Source: Bacillota bacterium (GTDB lineage Bacteria > Bacillota > Sulfobacillia > Sulfobacillales > JAIMBI01). Taken from it: a stretch of 32,170 bases of DNA. The notes under the pieces were generated by a model, which saw only the letters and a list, made by a program, of their open reading frames with translations, was not told the origin of the DNA and ran no database searches. Each line of letters opens with the position of its first letter. The stretch's first letter is position 1. The stretch spans positions 1-32,170 of the forward strand of contig JAJZWV010000044.1 in the NCBI GenBank assembly GCA_021846505.1, given 5' to 3'. Shown here in pieces: positions 8,397-16,408 of the stretch. A program made the position numbers and the translations under genes.

Positions 8397-9014
8397 ATGC
8401 CACACCACCACCCGGAGACAGGGACCTTGACGCCCAGCGGTCCATCGGAGCACTACCGCTGGGTTGTGCTGGCAGGCCTGATGGCGGCTCTCACGGCGGT
8501 GGGAGCCTTGACCTCCATCGCCGTGCCGCTGCTGTCGCCGGTGCCGTTCACCCTGCAAGTGTTGGCAGTCTTTCTGACGGCGGGGCTCCTGCCCCCCCGG
8601 TATGCCGTTCTGGCTCAATGCGTGTATCTGCTGGTGGGGGTGCTGGGACTGCCCGTGTTTGCCGGCGGCGCTCGTGGCCTCGGCGTGCTGATCGGCCCGT
8701 TTGGGGGATACCTCTGGGCCTACCCGGCTGCGGCGGGAATCGGTAGCGCTGTTGCCGGGCGGCATCCCACCGCGCTGCGGCGCGCCCTGGCACTGGGGGC
8801 CGCCTTGGTGGCGATTTACGCTGGCGGCATGGTGGGCTTAGCCGTGCTGGGCCACCTCACCTGGGCCAAAGCGCTCGCCTTGGGCGTTCTGCCGTTCATT
8901 CCCTGGGACGCGTTCAAAGCCGTCCTGGCCTACCCCGCGCTGGCGCAGCTGCAGGGGCTACTGCCCCATCCGCCGCGCCGCCTGGCTGCCGGAGAGCAGA
9001 TTCCGTCCGCGTGA
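8397..9014 (+). CDS. bioY: BioY biotin transporter substrate-binding membrane subunit
   Basis: BioY is the membrane S-component of biotin ECF transporters and binds biotin with nanomolar affinity; it works with a shared EcfAAT module encoded elsewhere. The 205-residue product carries the family signature: SPVPFTLQVLAVFLTAGLL after the first helix, the YLLVGVLGLPVFAGG segment, and GPFGGYLWAYP in the middle. Six hydrophobic helices are visible. The start is uncertain: the ATG at 8397 has no strong ribosome site, and a TTG at 8427 is preceded by a purine-rich stretch. It is on the opposite strand to its neighbours, inserted into the S1-der series, and looks like a separately regulated single gene. 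I found no clear BirA operator. Confidence 0.92.
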   Translation: MPHHHPETGTLTPSGPSEHYRWVVLAGLMAALTAVGALTSIAVPLLSPVPFTLQVLAVFLTAGLLPPRYAVLAQCVYLLVGVLGLPVFAGGARGLGVLIGPFGGYLWAYPAAAGIGSAVAGRHPTALRRALALGAALVAIYAGGMVGLAVLGHLTWAKALALGVLPFIPWDAFKAVLAYPALAQLQGLLPHPPRRLAAGEQIPSA

Positions 9015-9044
9015 TCCGCTTGGCTTCGCACTGCCCCACGCTCC

Positions 9045-9076
9045 CGAGGGGCGGGCGGTGCCCTCCCAGCCCCTCG
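9045..9076. terminator. Hairpin between convergent bioY and the S1-domain gene
   Basis: CGAGGGGC at 9045-9052 pairs perfectly with GCCCCTCG at 9069-9076 across a GC-rich loop. It falls in the 75 bp between two converging stops. There is no U tract, so a bidirectional terminator is probable rather than certain. Confidence 0.42.
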
Positions 9077-9089
9077 CCCCTCGCGCCCC

Positions 9090-10382
9090 TCAGGACGGCT
9101 TTTCGTCGTCCCAGTTGCCCGCGTGATAGGCGGTCATGTGCTTGCCGGAACCGCTCTGCTCCGCCTCATCGTCAGAAGGCTCCTCGGCCGCCGGGGCCTC
9201 CTCGCGCGCCCGCTCCGCATCCTCCAAGTCGGCGTCCCGCTTGGACAGCGAAATGCGCTTCTGCTGGGGGTCGACATACAAAACTTTGACCCGGATGATG
9301 TCCCCCACCTTGACGACGTCACCCGGACTCTCAACCCGATGGTCGGCCAGCTGGGAAACATGCACCAGCCCATCCACGCCGGGCTCCAGCTCCACAAACA
9401 CCCCGAATGAGGCAATGCGGACCACTTTGCCTTCCAAAATCGCACCGTCAGGGTAGCGCTCTTCAACCACCTCCCACGGATTGGGGCTCACTTGGCGCAA
9501 GCCCAGCGAGATTTTTTGGCGGTCTCGGTCCAAGCGCAGCACCTTGACCTTGACGGCATCGCCCACGGACAGGAGCTCGGACGGGTGCTGAATCCGACCC
9601 CATGACATTTCGGAAATGTGGAGCAGGCCGTCCGTCCCGCCCATATCTACAAACGCACCAAAATCGGTCAGGCTTTTCACGACACCCTCGCGCACCTGGC
9701 CCTCCTCAATGGAGTTCCACAGCTCTTCGCGCTTGGACTTGCCCTCTTCGTCCAGCACCACCTTGCGCGACAAAATTGCCCGGCGCTTCGACCGGTCCAA
9801 TTCGATGACCCGCACCCGGATCCTCTGGCCCAAAAACGGCTGCAAGTCATTCACGAATCCCTTGGCCACATGCGAGGACGGCACGAAGCCGCGCATGCCC
9901 ACGTCCACCACCAGACCACCGCGAACCACCTCGGACACGTCCGGCTCCAGCACCTCGCCCGTCTTCAGGGCATCTTCTAGCCGCGCCCACGCCCGCGCCT
10001 CATCGGCGCGACGCTTGGAAAGCCGCAGCATCCCCTCGTCACCCTCCCAGCCCAGCACCAAGACGGTGACCCGATCCCCAAGGGCCACCAATTCCTCCGG
10101 GCGATCCGCGCGGCGGTGAGACAAATCGTGCAAGTGGATGATGCCCTCGGACTTGGCGCCGACGTCGACCAGGACGGTGTCTCCAGAAATTTGCACGACC
10201 GTGCCCGTCACGGTTTGGCCCGGCCTGACATCGCCGCCGGCGTGCATGCCCATGGACTGCTCCAGGGCTTCCTGGTCCGTTGATGCCTCGTCGGCCCCTG
10301 CCGCCGGCTCGTCGTGGCGCGGCTGCTCCTCAGCCCGCCGGTCCCTGTCAATTCGCTCATCGCTTTCCGTGCCCATCGCCAT
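9090..10382 (-). CDS. S1 RNA-binding domain protein (RpsA/YpfD-like)
   Basis: This 430-residue protein has an acidic N-terminal tail (about residues 1-50), four consecutive S1 OB-fold repeats (about 52-120, 137-205, 222-290 and 308-376) and an acidic C-terminal tail. Each repeat shows the G-x-V ... D-x-G ... G-x-V/H ... LS pattern, for instance [12 protein letters not shown] and [16 protein letters not shown]. In Firmicutes such four-repeat proteins follow cmk and bind mRNA or the ribosome without always being true ribosomal S1. In many clostridia the gene is fused to or follows ispH; no ispH part exists here. The first ATG at 10382 has GGGAGG 12 nt upstream. It follows plsC by 57 bp and likely belongs to the cmk-plsC operon. 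Confidence 0.93.
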   Translation of the reverse strand: MAMGTESDERIDRDRRAEEQPRHDEPAAGADEASTDQEALEQSMGMHAGGDVRPGQTVTGTVVQISGDTVLVDVGAKSEGIIHLHDLSHRRADRPEELVALGDRVTVLVLGWEGDEGMLRLSKRRADEARAWARLEDALKTGEVLEPDVSEVVRGGLVVDVGMRGFVPSSHVAKGFVNDLQPFLGQRIRVRVIELDRSKRRAILSRKVVLDEEGKSKREELWNSIEEGQVREGVVKSLTDFGAFVDMGGTDGLLHISEMSWGRIQHPSELLSVGDAVKVKVLRLDRDRQKISLGLRQVSPNPWEVVEERYPDGAILEGKVVRIASFGVFVELEPGVDGLVHVSQLADHRVESPGDVVKVGDIIRVKVLYVDPQQKRISLSKRDADLEDAERAREEAPAAEEPSDDEAEQSGSGKHMTAYHAGNWDDEKPS

Positions 10383-10439
10383 CGCCCGTGTAGACCTCCC
10401 TAAGCAGCCGGTATCGCAAACATCGTCTGGCTAGCCATG

Positions 10440-11030
10440 TTATACCTTTTCCGCCGTGCCGGCCACACTGGCCGGATGCCGCGCATGATTCACCGCAATT
10501 TGCCGCTGGATGGCAGTCCGAATCATGGCGCTGGCCTCATCCAGCGACAGCTCCGGTGGAATGGTAAACGCCGGGCCCACCTGAAAGGTCACCAGGTGGC
10601 GCCAGCGGTACTTCCCCACCAAACCCACCGGCACGATGGCGCAGCCGGTCTTGCGTGCCAGGTAGGCCGCGCCGCGACGCAGCTCCTGCAACTCCCCCGT
10701 CTCGCTGCGATGCCCCTCGGGAAACAGAATAAGCATGCCCCCCGCCCTCAGCACCGTCAGGGAGGTGCGCAGCGACCGGCGATCCGGCCGACCGCGCCGG
10801 ACGGGGTACGCATGCACTTGGCGAATCAGCCAGCCAAAGCCGGGCGTCGCGAACAGCTCCTCTTTGGCCATATACCAGGCCGGCCGGCGCATCAGCGCGC
10901 CCAGCGTCGGCGGGTCAAAGGCGGTCAGGTGATTGCACACCACAATGACGGGGCCCCCTGGCACAGCCTCCCCCTCCAGCCGCAGGCGAAACAGCAGGCC
11001 CAGGGCCAGCCGGACTCCCCAGTACAGCAC
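10440..11030 (-). CDS. plsC: 1-acyl-sn-glycerol-3-phosphate acyltransferase
   Basis: PlsC transfers an acyl chain to lysophosphatidic acid to make phosphatidic acid at the membrane in phospholipid synthesis. The 196-residue product has the catalytic HX4D motif (H34 and D39 in NHLTAFD), the substrate-binding FPEG at 103-106 and a hydrophobic N terminus. A GTG start at 11030 lies only 15 nt after the cmk stop, and an in-frame stop just upstream excludes a longer form except for a CTG. The tight spacing suggests translational coupling to cmk. The gene order cmk-plsC-S1 protein is typical of spore-forming Firmicutes. Confidence 0.94.
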   Translation of the reverse strand: MLYWGVRLALGLLFRLRLEGEAVPGGPVIVVCNHLTAFDPPTLGALMRRPAWYMAKEELFATPGFGWLIRQVHAYPVRRGRPDRRSLRTSLTVLRAGGMLILFPEGHRSETGELQELRRGAAYLARKTGCAIVPVGLVGKYRWRHLVTFQVGPAFTIPPELSLDEASAMIRTAIQRQIAVNHARHPASVAGTAEKV

Positions 11031-11045
11031 GCAGTACAGGTCACA

Positions 11046-11732
11046 TCACCTGCCTCGGACCACGGCCAAAATCTCCTGCACCACCTGGTCCGCTGTTAAG
11101 TTGGTCGTGTCAATCACGTGCGCATCCGGTGCCTGCTGCAGCGGCGCGACGGCACGGGTGGAGTCCATGCGGTCGCGCTCCACGATGTCCCGCTGCAAGG
11201 TCGCTGCCGGGACCAAAAAGCCCTGGGCCGCCAGCTCCCGGTGTCTCCGGGCCACCCGGGCTTCCAGCGAGGCTGTCAAGAAAAATTTAAACGGAGCGTG
11301 GGGCAGGACGTACGTGCCGATGTCTCGGCCATCCATCACCACGCCCCCCTCCTCCGCCAGCGACCGCTGCCGGTCCACCATGCCAGCGCGAATGCCCCCC
11401 AAGCTGGCCACCTGTGCCACGACGGCATGGACTGCTGGCCGCCGGATGGCGTCAGTCACGTCGCGCCCATCCAGCCACACGTGCAGCTGGCGGTCAGGGT
11501 CCTCGGCCACGTGAATATCCGAGTTGGCCAGCAGCTGGACAAGGGCGGCCTCGTCATCTGGGCCTAGGCCCGCGCTCAGCGCCTTTAAGGCCAGCGCACG
11601 ATACATGGCCCCGGTGTCCAGGTACAGTAGGCCTAGGCATGAAGCCACGCGGCGCGCCACCGTACTTTTGCCGGCGCCGGCGGGTCCATCAATCGCGACC
11701 ACGGCGGTCACTCGCTTGTCGGCATCCTGCAT
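11046..11732 (-). CDS. cmk: Cytidylate kinase
   Basis: Cmk phosphorylates CMP and dCMP to the diphosphates with ATP. The 228-residue protein has the P-loop GPAGAGKS at residues 16-23, the nucleotide-monophosphate-binding segment LYLDTGAMYRALA just after it, the GRDIGTYVLPHAPFKFFL segment typical of the family, and the lid region rich in Arg (LEARVARRHRE). The length is normal. The ATG at 11732 starts a short polar tail before the first strand. aroH ends 90 bp upstream in the direction of transcription, and plsC follows immediately. Assignment is firm on motifs and context. Confidence 0.96.
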   Translation of the reverse strand: MQDADKRVTAVVAIDGPAGAGKSTVARRVASCLGLLYLDTGAMYRALALKALSAGLGPDDEAALVQLLANSDIHVAEDPDRQLHVWLDGRDVTDAIRRPAVHAVVAQVASLGGIRAGMVDRQRSLAEEGGVVMDGRDIGTYVLPHAPFKFFLTASLEARVARRHRELAAQGFLVPAATLQRDIVERDRMDSTRAVAPLQQAPDAHVIDTTNLTADQVVQEILAVVRGR

Positions 11733-11822
11733 GAGACCGCATCATCCTAACTGGCTGCTGAGTGGCCCTCAAACCTCGAAACCCTCTCGCCTGTGCCCGG
11801 CCTCCGTCAGCGCGGGTGGCCG

Positions 11823-12182
11823 CTACTCTTCACTCAGGTCGGGCCGGAGCCGCCGCGCGCCTCCCTGGTATACGTGGCGCACCGCGGCCGGCGCTGCGGC
11901 GCTTTGCACAAGCATCAGCGCGCGCAGCACACGCGGCTCGGCACCCGGCACGGGAATTTCCTGCATGCACAGCAGGGGTACGCTTTCCCAGCCCAGCTGG
12001 CGTGCGGCCTCAGCCGGAAAGGCCTGGTTCAGGTCAGGGGTCAGAGTGAGCCAAATCGCCACCACGTCCCCGATCGCCAGGTCGTTGCGCGCCACCATCT
12101 GCTCCAGCAGCGCCCGTCCGGCTGTCAAAATAGCTTCCCGTGTGTTGGCGGCCACCGATGTCGCGCCCCGGATGGCGTGCAC
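11823..12182 (-). CDS. aroH: Monofunctional chorismate mutase, AroH type
   Basis: AroH rearranges chorismate to prephenate for phenylalanine and tyrosine synthesis; the family is a trimer with active sites between subunits. The 119-residue product aligns from its first residues (HAIRGATSV) with Bacillus subtilis AroH. Counterparts of the known active-site residues are present: R5, F55, R61, C72, E75, R87 and Y105. The frame is open much further upstream, but that part overlaps another gene. The GTG at 12182 is preceded by a GGGGGG-rich site 6 nt away, so I use it. A small zinc-ribbon gene lies 52 bp upstream and cmk follows. Confidence 0.95.
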   Translation of the reverse strand: MHAIRGATSVAANTREAILTAGRALLEQMVARNDLAIGDVVAIWLTLTPDLNQAFPAEAARQLGWESVPLLCMQEIPVPGAEPRVLRALMLVQSAAAPAAVRHVYQGGARRLRPDLSEE

Positions 12183-12234
12183 TCCATTCCCCCCTGCCTG
12201 CCGAGCATAGCACGGCCACGTCGCCCCGTCGCCC

Positions 12235-12402
12235 TCAGCGCGGAAACGACACCGCGTGCTGCGCGTCCCGCCGCACCCGATCCTGGCATGGCTCGCACAC
12301 GTAGGGCTCTTGGCCATGTTCATGCTCGCGCAAGCGCTCAAAATCTCGCTGCCACTTCGCCACCTCGATGGCCTGCCCGCACATGGAGCACTTGACTTCC
12401 AC
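12235..12402 (-). CDS. Small zinc-ribbon protein, YlaI/DUF2197-like
   Basis: This 55-residue protein starts VEVKCSMCGQAIE and has a second knuckle, VCEPCQDRV, giving two CxxC pairs (C5/C8 and C36/C39) separated by a charged helix. This layout resembles the small YlaI/DUF2197 proteins of Bacilli, whose function is unknown to me. The GTG start at 12402 has GGGAGGGG a few nt upstream and the stop is TGA at 12235-12237. It precedes aroH on the same strand. A metal-binding or nucleic-acid-associated role is only an inference from the Cys pairs. Confidence 0.78.
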   Translation of the reverse strand: MEVKCSMCGQAIEVAKWQRDFERLREHEHGQEPYVCEPCQDRVRRDAQHAVSFPR

Positions 12403-12466
12403 CGCAATCCCCTCCCACTATGCAGTAACGAAAATTAAGCCGACAGCGCCCGAAGGGCCGAGCCTC

Positions 12467-12488
12467 CCGGCAGCCGCCGGGCTGCCGG
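12467..12488. repeat. Perfect hairpin in the leader of the SWIM-domain gene
   Basis: CCGGCAGCC at 12467-12475 pairs perfectly with GGCTGCCGG at 12480-12488 around a 4 nt loop. It ends 19 nt before the start codon at 12508, close to the GAGGTG ribosome site. There is no U tract. It may affect translation initiation or mark the boundary between two divergent genes. Confidence 0.4.
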
Positions 12489-12507
12489 AAACGACACGAG
12501 GTGCACC

Positions 12508-13632
12508 ATGAACGAGGATTGGATCCCCGAGCGGACCTTCCCCGCGGGCGGGCACCACCGGCTGGCGCTGCCGCCTGGCCCGCTGACCTTCGCCAACGTC
12601 TGGACGGCACTCCCCCCTGCTCGCCGCGAGGCGGCCCGCGACTATTTTGCCCAGGGCCGGGTGGTCCACCGCTGCCGGCGGGGCCGTGCACACATTGCCG
12701 TGCTGCACGGCCACCAAGATGTCTACCACGTTTATTGTGAGGACGGCGCCGCCGGCTGGCAAGTGGGGTGCACGTGTGAGCGCCGAGCGCCGTGCGCCCA
12801 CGTCGGCGCGCTACTGCTCGCGCTGGCGGAGGAGCCGGGCACGTTCACGGCCTGGAGCTCGGCAGCCGCGGCCCTCGCGGGGGCCGAGGATTGGGCCTGG
12901 GACTGGGCGCGGGGGGCTTCGTTTCCCTGGGCCGCCTTCACCGCGCACACGCCGTTATGGCAGGCCCCAGCGGGACCCGAGGCTCCGCTCCCGAAAGCCG
13001 CCGCCGCCCTGGATGCGACCACCGGCCGCGACCTGGACGCCCTGCTGGCCGACCTGGTGCAGGCGGCCCACCCCGGCTGGTGGGAGCATCCGCGCTTTGC
13101 GCGCACCCTTGCCGGCGCATTTGCCCGACTGGCGCACCAAGCCCCGCCTCCGGCTGCGCTGGCACGGTGGATGGGCCGGCTCGCCGGCGAGCCCCGCATC
13201 CCGTGCAGCCTGTTATTTGACACAAACGCCGCCGAAAGCCCTGCTGTGGCAGCCGCTTGGCAAAGCGCGCTGTGGACCGTCGCTGCGGCGCATGCCCTAG
13301 ACCCACGCCCGTCCCAGGCGGTGTCCGCGCGCGCCCTCCTGGCCCTGCCGCGGCTCGCCGCCGCGCATCCGGAGCTGGTGCGCGAGTTCGGGTGGGCGCT
13401 CCCCGCCAATGCCAGCCAGGCCGCGCTCCTGGTTCAGCAAGGCCGCCCGGCCGAGGCCTGGTGGCACTTATCCCAGCAGCCACCGGCCCCGGCTTCAGAC
13501 GATGCCTTTGGAGGCGGCTCTCCCGATCCCTACCGGCGCGCTGTCAAGCTTCTCGCGAAGGAGATGGTGACGGGGCTCGCGAGTGAGCCGCCTGGCCCGC
13601 GTCCCAGCGCATCAGGCCCGGCGTTTCCGTAA
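12508..13632 (+). CDS. SWIM zinc-finger domain protein
   Basis: This 374-residue protein has a SWIM finger near its N terminus: C88, C90, C96 and H98 in GCTCERRAPCAHVGALLLAL, fitting CxCx(n)CxH. SWIM fingers bind DNA or protein. In bacteria such proteins are often encoded next to SNF2-family ATPases, and one lies about 4 kb away at 17561-19135. The remaining 270 residues are Ala/Pro/Trp-rich and helical, with no further domain I recognise. The start is supported by GAGGTG 5 nt before the ATG. The 3' end overlaps the convergent nicotinate phosphoribosyltransferase gene by 89 bp. The Pro/Ser-rich tail encoded in that overlap may be non-essential. Confidence 0.85.
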   Translation: MNEDWIPERTFPAGGHHRLALPPGPLTFANVWTALPPARREAARDYFAQGRVVHRCRRGRAHIAVLHGHQDVYHVYCEDGAAGWQVGCTCERRAPCAHVGALLLALAEEPGTFTAWSSAAAALAGAEDWAWDWARGASFPWAAFTAHTPLWQAPAGPEAPLPKAAAALDATTGRDLDALLADLVQAAHPGWWEHPRFARTLAGAFARLAHQAPPPAALARWMGRLAGEPRIPCSLLFDTNAAESPAVAAAWQSALWTVAAAHALDPRPSQAVSARALLALPRLAAAHPELVREFGWALPANASQAALLVQQGRPAEAWWHLSQQPPAPASDDAFGGGSPDPYRRAVKLLAKEMVTGLASEPPGPRPSASGPAFP

Positions 13633-14647
13633 TGCCGGGGATGCGGCCGCGCTTGGCAACGGGGCGGCCACCTACCTCTTTTAGGTCCATGGTAAAATCC
13701 AGCGGCGGCGCCGCCGCCACGTAGTGCCCCACGCCGAATCCAGCGGCCCCGGCCTCCCGCAGCTCCGCGACGCGCTCCGGCGACAAGCCCCCCGACACAA
13801 AAATGCCTACGCGCGGAAATCCTGCGCGGTCCAAGTGGGCGCGAAGCTCCCGCACCAGGTCGGCGGTGACCCCCCCGCGCTCGCGCGGCGTATCCAGCCG
13901 AACGCTGGCCAGCGACGGCAGCGCCCGCGCCACGCGCAGCGCTTCTTCTACCTCGTCGTGAAATGTGTCTACCAGCACGGTCCGGGGAACTCCTGGCGGC
14001 ATCAGCGCGTCAAAGGTCTGGGCGACCGCCACCGTGTCCCCCACGATCAGCATGAGGGCGTGCGGCATCGTCCCGGCCGGAACCAGTCCCGCCTGGCGCG
14101 CCCCCAGGATTGTCGACACCCCCTGAAAGCCCCCGACCAGCGCCGCGCGGTCCATAACCGACGCGACGGCCGGATGGACGTGCCGGGCCCCATAAGATAT
14201 CACCGGCACTCCGCCCGCCGCGGCCACCACCGCGCGTGCGGCCGTGGCCCACCCCGACGATGCCGCCAAAATCCCCAGGACGGCCGTTTCCAAGACGGCA
14301 AAGCGGCTGTAGGGACCCCGGATCCTCAGCACTACTTGGCGCGCGGCCAGCTCGGCTCCCTCCGGAGCGGCCCACAGCTCCAAGCCCCGGTCCGCCAACA
14401 GCGCCAGCGCCTCGTCCATGCCCGCCAACAGGCCGGATCGGTTGGCAAACACTTCGGCCGTGACGACCTGCTGGGCCAATCCCTCCCGCTCCAGCACGTC
14501 CAGGGTCCCGACGAAGTACACGTCGGCGGTGAGGCCGGCCTCCACCTGCTCCGGCGTCGCCGAGCGCACCCGCTGAGGTGCTGGCCTCCAGGACGCCACC
14601 GACTGCCACGAGAGCGTAGGCAGCGGGTCGCCGCCTACGCCCGCCAC
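13544..14647 (-). CDS. Nicotinate phosphoribosyltransferase
   Basis: The enzyme makes nicotinate mononucleotide from nicotinate and PRPP with ATP, salvaging niacin into NAD. The 367-residue product has the family's early T-ADVYFVGTLDVLE segment, the Arg-rich strand VVLRIRGPYSRFAVLETAVLG, the YGARHVHPAVA segment and the phosphate-binding end (FVSGGLSPERVAELREAG, then GFGVGHYV). It resembles the shorter archaeal/thermophile-type enzymes rather than the long PncB type. The GTG at 14647 overlaps the ridA-like stop by 13 nt, which suggests coupling, but a slightly later start is possible. The last 30 residues (HSRAPSPSPSREA end) overlap the convergent SWIM gene and look like an added tail. Confidence 0.88.
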   Translation of the reverse strand: MAGVGGDPLPTLSWQSVASWRPAPQRVRSATPEQVEAGLTADVYFVGTLDVLEREGLAQQVVTAEVFANRSGLLAGMDEALALLADRGLELWAAPEGAELAARQVVLRIRGPYSRFAVLETAVLGILAASSGWATAARAVVAAAGGVPVISYGARHVHPAVASVMDRAALVGGFQGVSTILGARQAGLVPAGTMPHALMLIVGDTVAVAQTFDALMPPGVPRTVLVDTFHDEVEEALRVARALPSLASVRLDTPRERGGVTADLVRELRAHLDRAGFPRVGIFVSGGLSPERVAELREAGAAGFGVGHYVAAAPPLDFTMDLKEVGGRPVAKRGRIPGITETPGLMRWDAGQAAHSRAPSPSPSREA

Positions 14648-15129
14648 GAGAAAATCACTTCCACCTCAACCGGCGCGTCCAGCGGCAGCGCGGAGACGCC
14701 CACCGCGGAGCGGGCATGGCGGCCTGCCTCGCCCAGCACCGCCTGCAGAAATTCCGACGCGCCGTTGACCACGGCTGGCTGGGCGTGAAAATCCGGCGCC
14801 GACTGGACGAAGCCCACCACTTTCAAGACGCCGGTCAGCCGGTCGACCCCCCCCACGGCTGCCGCCGCCGCCGCCAGAGCGTTGAGGGCACACTGGCGGG
14901 CCATCGCCGCCGCCTCCTCCACGCCCACGGCGTCACCCACGGCGCCCGTCGTCACAAGGCGCCCGTTCACGGTGGGCAGCTGCCCAGACGTCCAGCACTG
15001 GTCCCCCACCACCCGCGCCGGCACATAGGTCGCCAGCGGCGCGGGCGCCGGCGGCAGTGTCACACCCATCTCTTCCAGCTGGCGGGATACGCTTTTCGGC
15101 GTGTCGCTCTCTCTGGCCATGCCTATCAT
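14635..15129 (-). CDS. RidA/YjgF-family protein
   Basis: RidA-like proteins are small trimeric enzymes; the archetype hydrolyses reactive enamine/imine intermediates released by PLP enzymes. The 164-residue product belongs to the longer RidA subgroup (about 150-160 residues). The core GDQCWTSGQLP, the NALAAAAAAVGGVDRL segment and the C-terminal VEVIFSW are recognisable. The usual substrate-binding Arg near the C terminus of classical RidA is not evident, so activity may differ. The ATG at 15129 has GGGAAG 10 nt upstream; an ATG at 15120 and a TTG at 15147 are alternatives. It overlaps the following nicotinate phosphoribosyltransferase gene, with which it is probably co-transcribed. Confidence 0.85.
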   Translation of the reverse strand: MIGMARESDTPKSVSRQLEEMGVTLPPAPAPLATYVPARVVGDQCWTSGQLPTVNGRLVTTGAVGDAVGVEEAAAMARQCALNALAAAAAAVGGVDRLTGVLKVVGFVQSAPDFHAQPAVVNGASEFLQAVLGEAGRHARSAVGVSALPLDAPVEVEVIFSWRA

Positions 15130-15283
15130 CGCCGCCTGTCTTCCCAATTAGGCTTACGGCCGCGTGGCCGGCCCGCCCCGAGACTAGCATCCGCCCCAAA
15201 CCGGGTCAACGCCTGCCCGGCCTGACATAGCGGAGCCTTCGCCGCGCACATATTTGGCTAGGTGGGAACAGGGAGGCACATTT

Positions 15284-15817
15284 GTGCTCAATGTGGTGGA
15301 CGGCATCTCGATCTGGGCGGTGCCGATCTTGCTGGGCATCATTCCGGTTTACGGCCTCTTGAGAGGTGTGCCCGTGTACGAGGTATTCGTGGAGGGCGCC
15401 GAAGAGGGGTTCAAGATGGCCGTCATGATGATTCCCTTTATCGTGGGCATACTGGTGGCGCTGTCGGTGTTTGAAGCTTCCGGCGCGCTGGACTGGGTCA
15501 TCGCCCGCCTCGCAGGCCCTCTCTCGCTGGTGGGGGTGCCCGCGCCGGTGGTGCCACTGATGCTGGTGCGGCCCATCTCGGGCGGAGCCGCCCTCGGTAT
15601 CGCCACCGGGTTGCTCCAAAAGTACGGGCCGGACTCGTTTGTGGGCCGCGTGGCCTCTACCCTGCAGTCCAGCACCGACACCACGTTTTATGTGCTGACC
15701 CTGTACTTTGGCAGTGTCAGCATCCGCCGCACCCGCTATGCCCTTAAGGTGGCGCTGCTGGGCGACCTGGCGGGCTTTGTGGCGGCCGTGGTGATTTGCC
15801 ACGCGCTCTGGGGCTAG
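15284..15817 (+). CDS. spmB: Spore maturation protein B
   Basis: SpmB works with SpmA in the sporulating cell and is needed for full spore core dehydration and heat resistance in Bacillus; it is a membrane protein with nucleoside-recognition (Gate) features. The 177-residue product is one residue shorter than the B. subtilis length I recall. It shows the family segments VPVYEVFVEGAEEGFKMAV, the LMLVRPISGGAA loop and STDTTFYVLTLYFGSV. An AGGGAGG 7 nt before the GTG at 15284 fixes the start. The orientation is odd: it lies where expected, right after spmA, but on the opposite strand, and the two 3' ends overlap by 74 bp. It must therefore have its own promoter; I saw only weak sporulation-like boxes upstream. 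Confidence 0.95.
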   Translation: MLNVVDGISIWAVPILLGIIPVYGLLRGVPVYEVFVEGAEEGFKMAVMMIPFIVGILVALSVFEASGALDWVIARLAGPLSLVGVPAPVVPLMLVRPISGGAALGIATGLLQKYGPDSFVGRVASTLQSSTDTTFYVLTLYFGSVSIRRTRYALKVALLGDLAGFVAAVVICHALWG

Positions 15818-16394
15818 GCTGCCGCCACCGATACCAGCGATCCGCGACCACCGCCACCATCATGGCCGCCGCCGTGGCCATGATGGTGGGGCCGACGATA
15901 TCCGCGGGACTGCGAGAGCCTGCCGCCACCCGGAGCGCAATGACCGACGCCGGCACGAGATTCAGCGCGGCTGTATTGAGCGCTATGAACGTAATCATCG
16001 ACGAGGAGGCCGTGGCGTCGCTGGGATCCTGAAGGCTTCGCAAGTCCTGCATGGCCTTCAGCCCAAAGGGGGTGGCGGCGCTGCCCATGCCCAACATATT
16101 GGCAACCAAGTTCATGGACATGTTGCCCAGCGCCGGTGTGTCGTGGGGAACTTCGGGAAACAGCCGGCGCAACACGGGTGCCAGCAGGTCGGCCAGCTGC
16201 TGCATCAAGCCCGACCGCTCGGCAATGCGGGCCATGCCCAGCCACAGCGTCATGATGCCCACGAAGCCCAGGGCTACCTCCACGCCCTTGCCCGCCGCGG
16301 TCATTGCCGCCTGAGTCACCTCCGGCAGGGTGCCGCCGGCGGCCGCCACCAGCAGCCCTCCCACGAGGAGCACCACCCACACCACGTTGATCAC
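15744..16394 (-). CDS. spmA: Spore maturation protein A
   Basis: SpmA is the partner of SpmB in spore core dehydration. The 216-residue membrane protein starts INVVWVVLLVGGLLVAAAGG and contains the family stretch GLMQQLADLLAPVLRRLFPEVP, NMSMNLVANMLGMGSAATPFGLKAM and SSSMITFIALNTAALNLVP. Several helices are visible. The GTG at 16394 has AGGGGG about 10 nt upstream; a longer open frame to 16547 overlaps the preceding gene and is rejected. About 20 extra residues at the C terminus (Pro/Arg-rich) are encoded in the part overlapping spmB, so the stop appears to have shifted downstream. It follows the disulfide-oxidoreductase-like gene by 14 bp, in the long minus-strand run that also holds the end-joining genes. 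Confidence 0.95.
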   Translation of the reverse strand: MINVVWVVLLVGGLLVAAAGGTLPEVTQAAMTAAGKGVEVALGFVGIMTLWLGMARIAERSGLMQQLADLLAPVLRRLFPEVPHDTPALGNMSMNLVANMLGMGSAATPFGLKAMQDLRSLQDPSDATASSSMITFIALNTAALNLVPASVIALRVAAGSRSPADIVGPTIMATAAAMMVAVVADRWYRWRQPSPRARGKSPRPPQSPPGRPAAPP

Positions 16395-16408
16395 GGGTCG
16401 CTCGCCCC

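Noticed and set aside
15225-15255. ACATA ... CATATTT upstream of spmB as a forespore sigma-G promoter
   Set aside because: Spacing is 19 nt and both boxes have mismatches; too weak to call, although spmB needs a promoter of its own.
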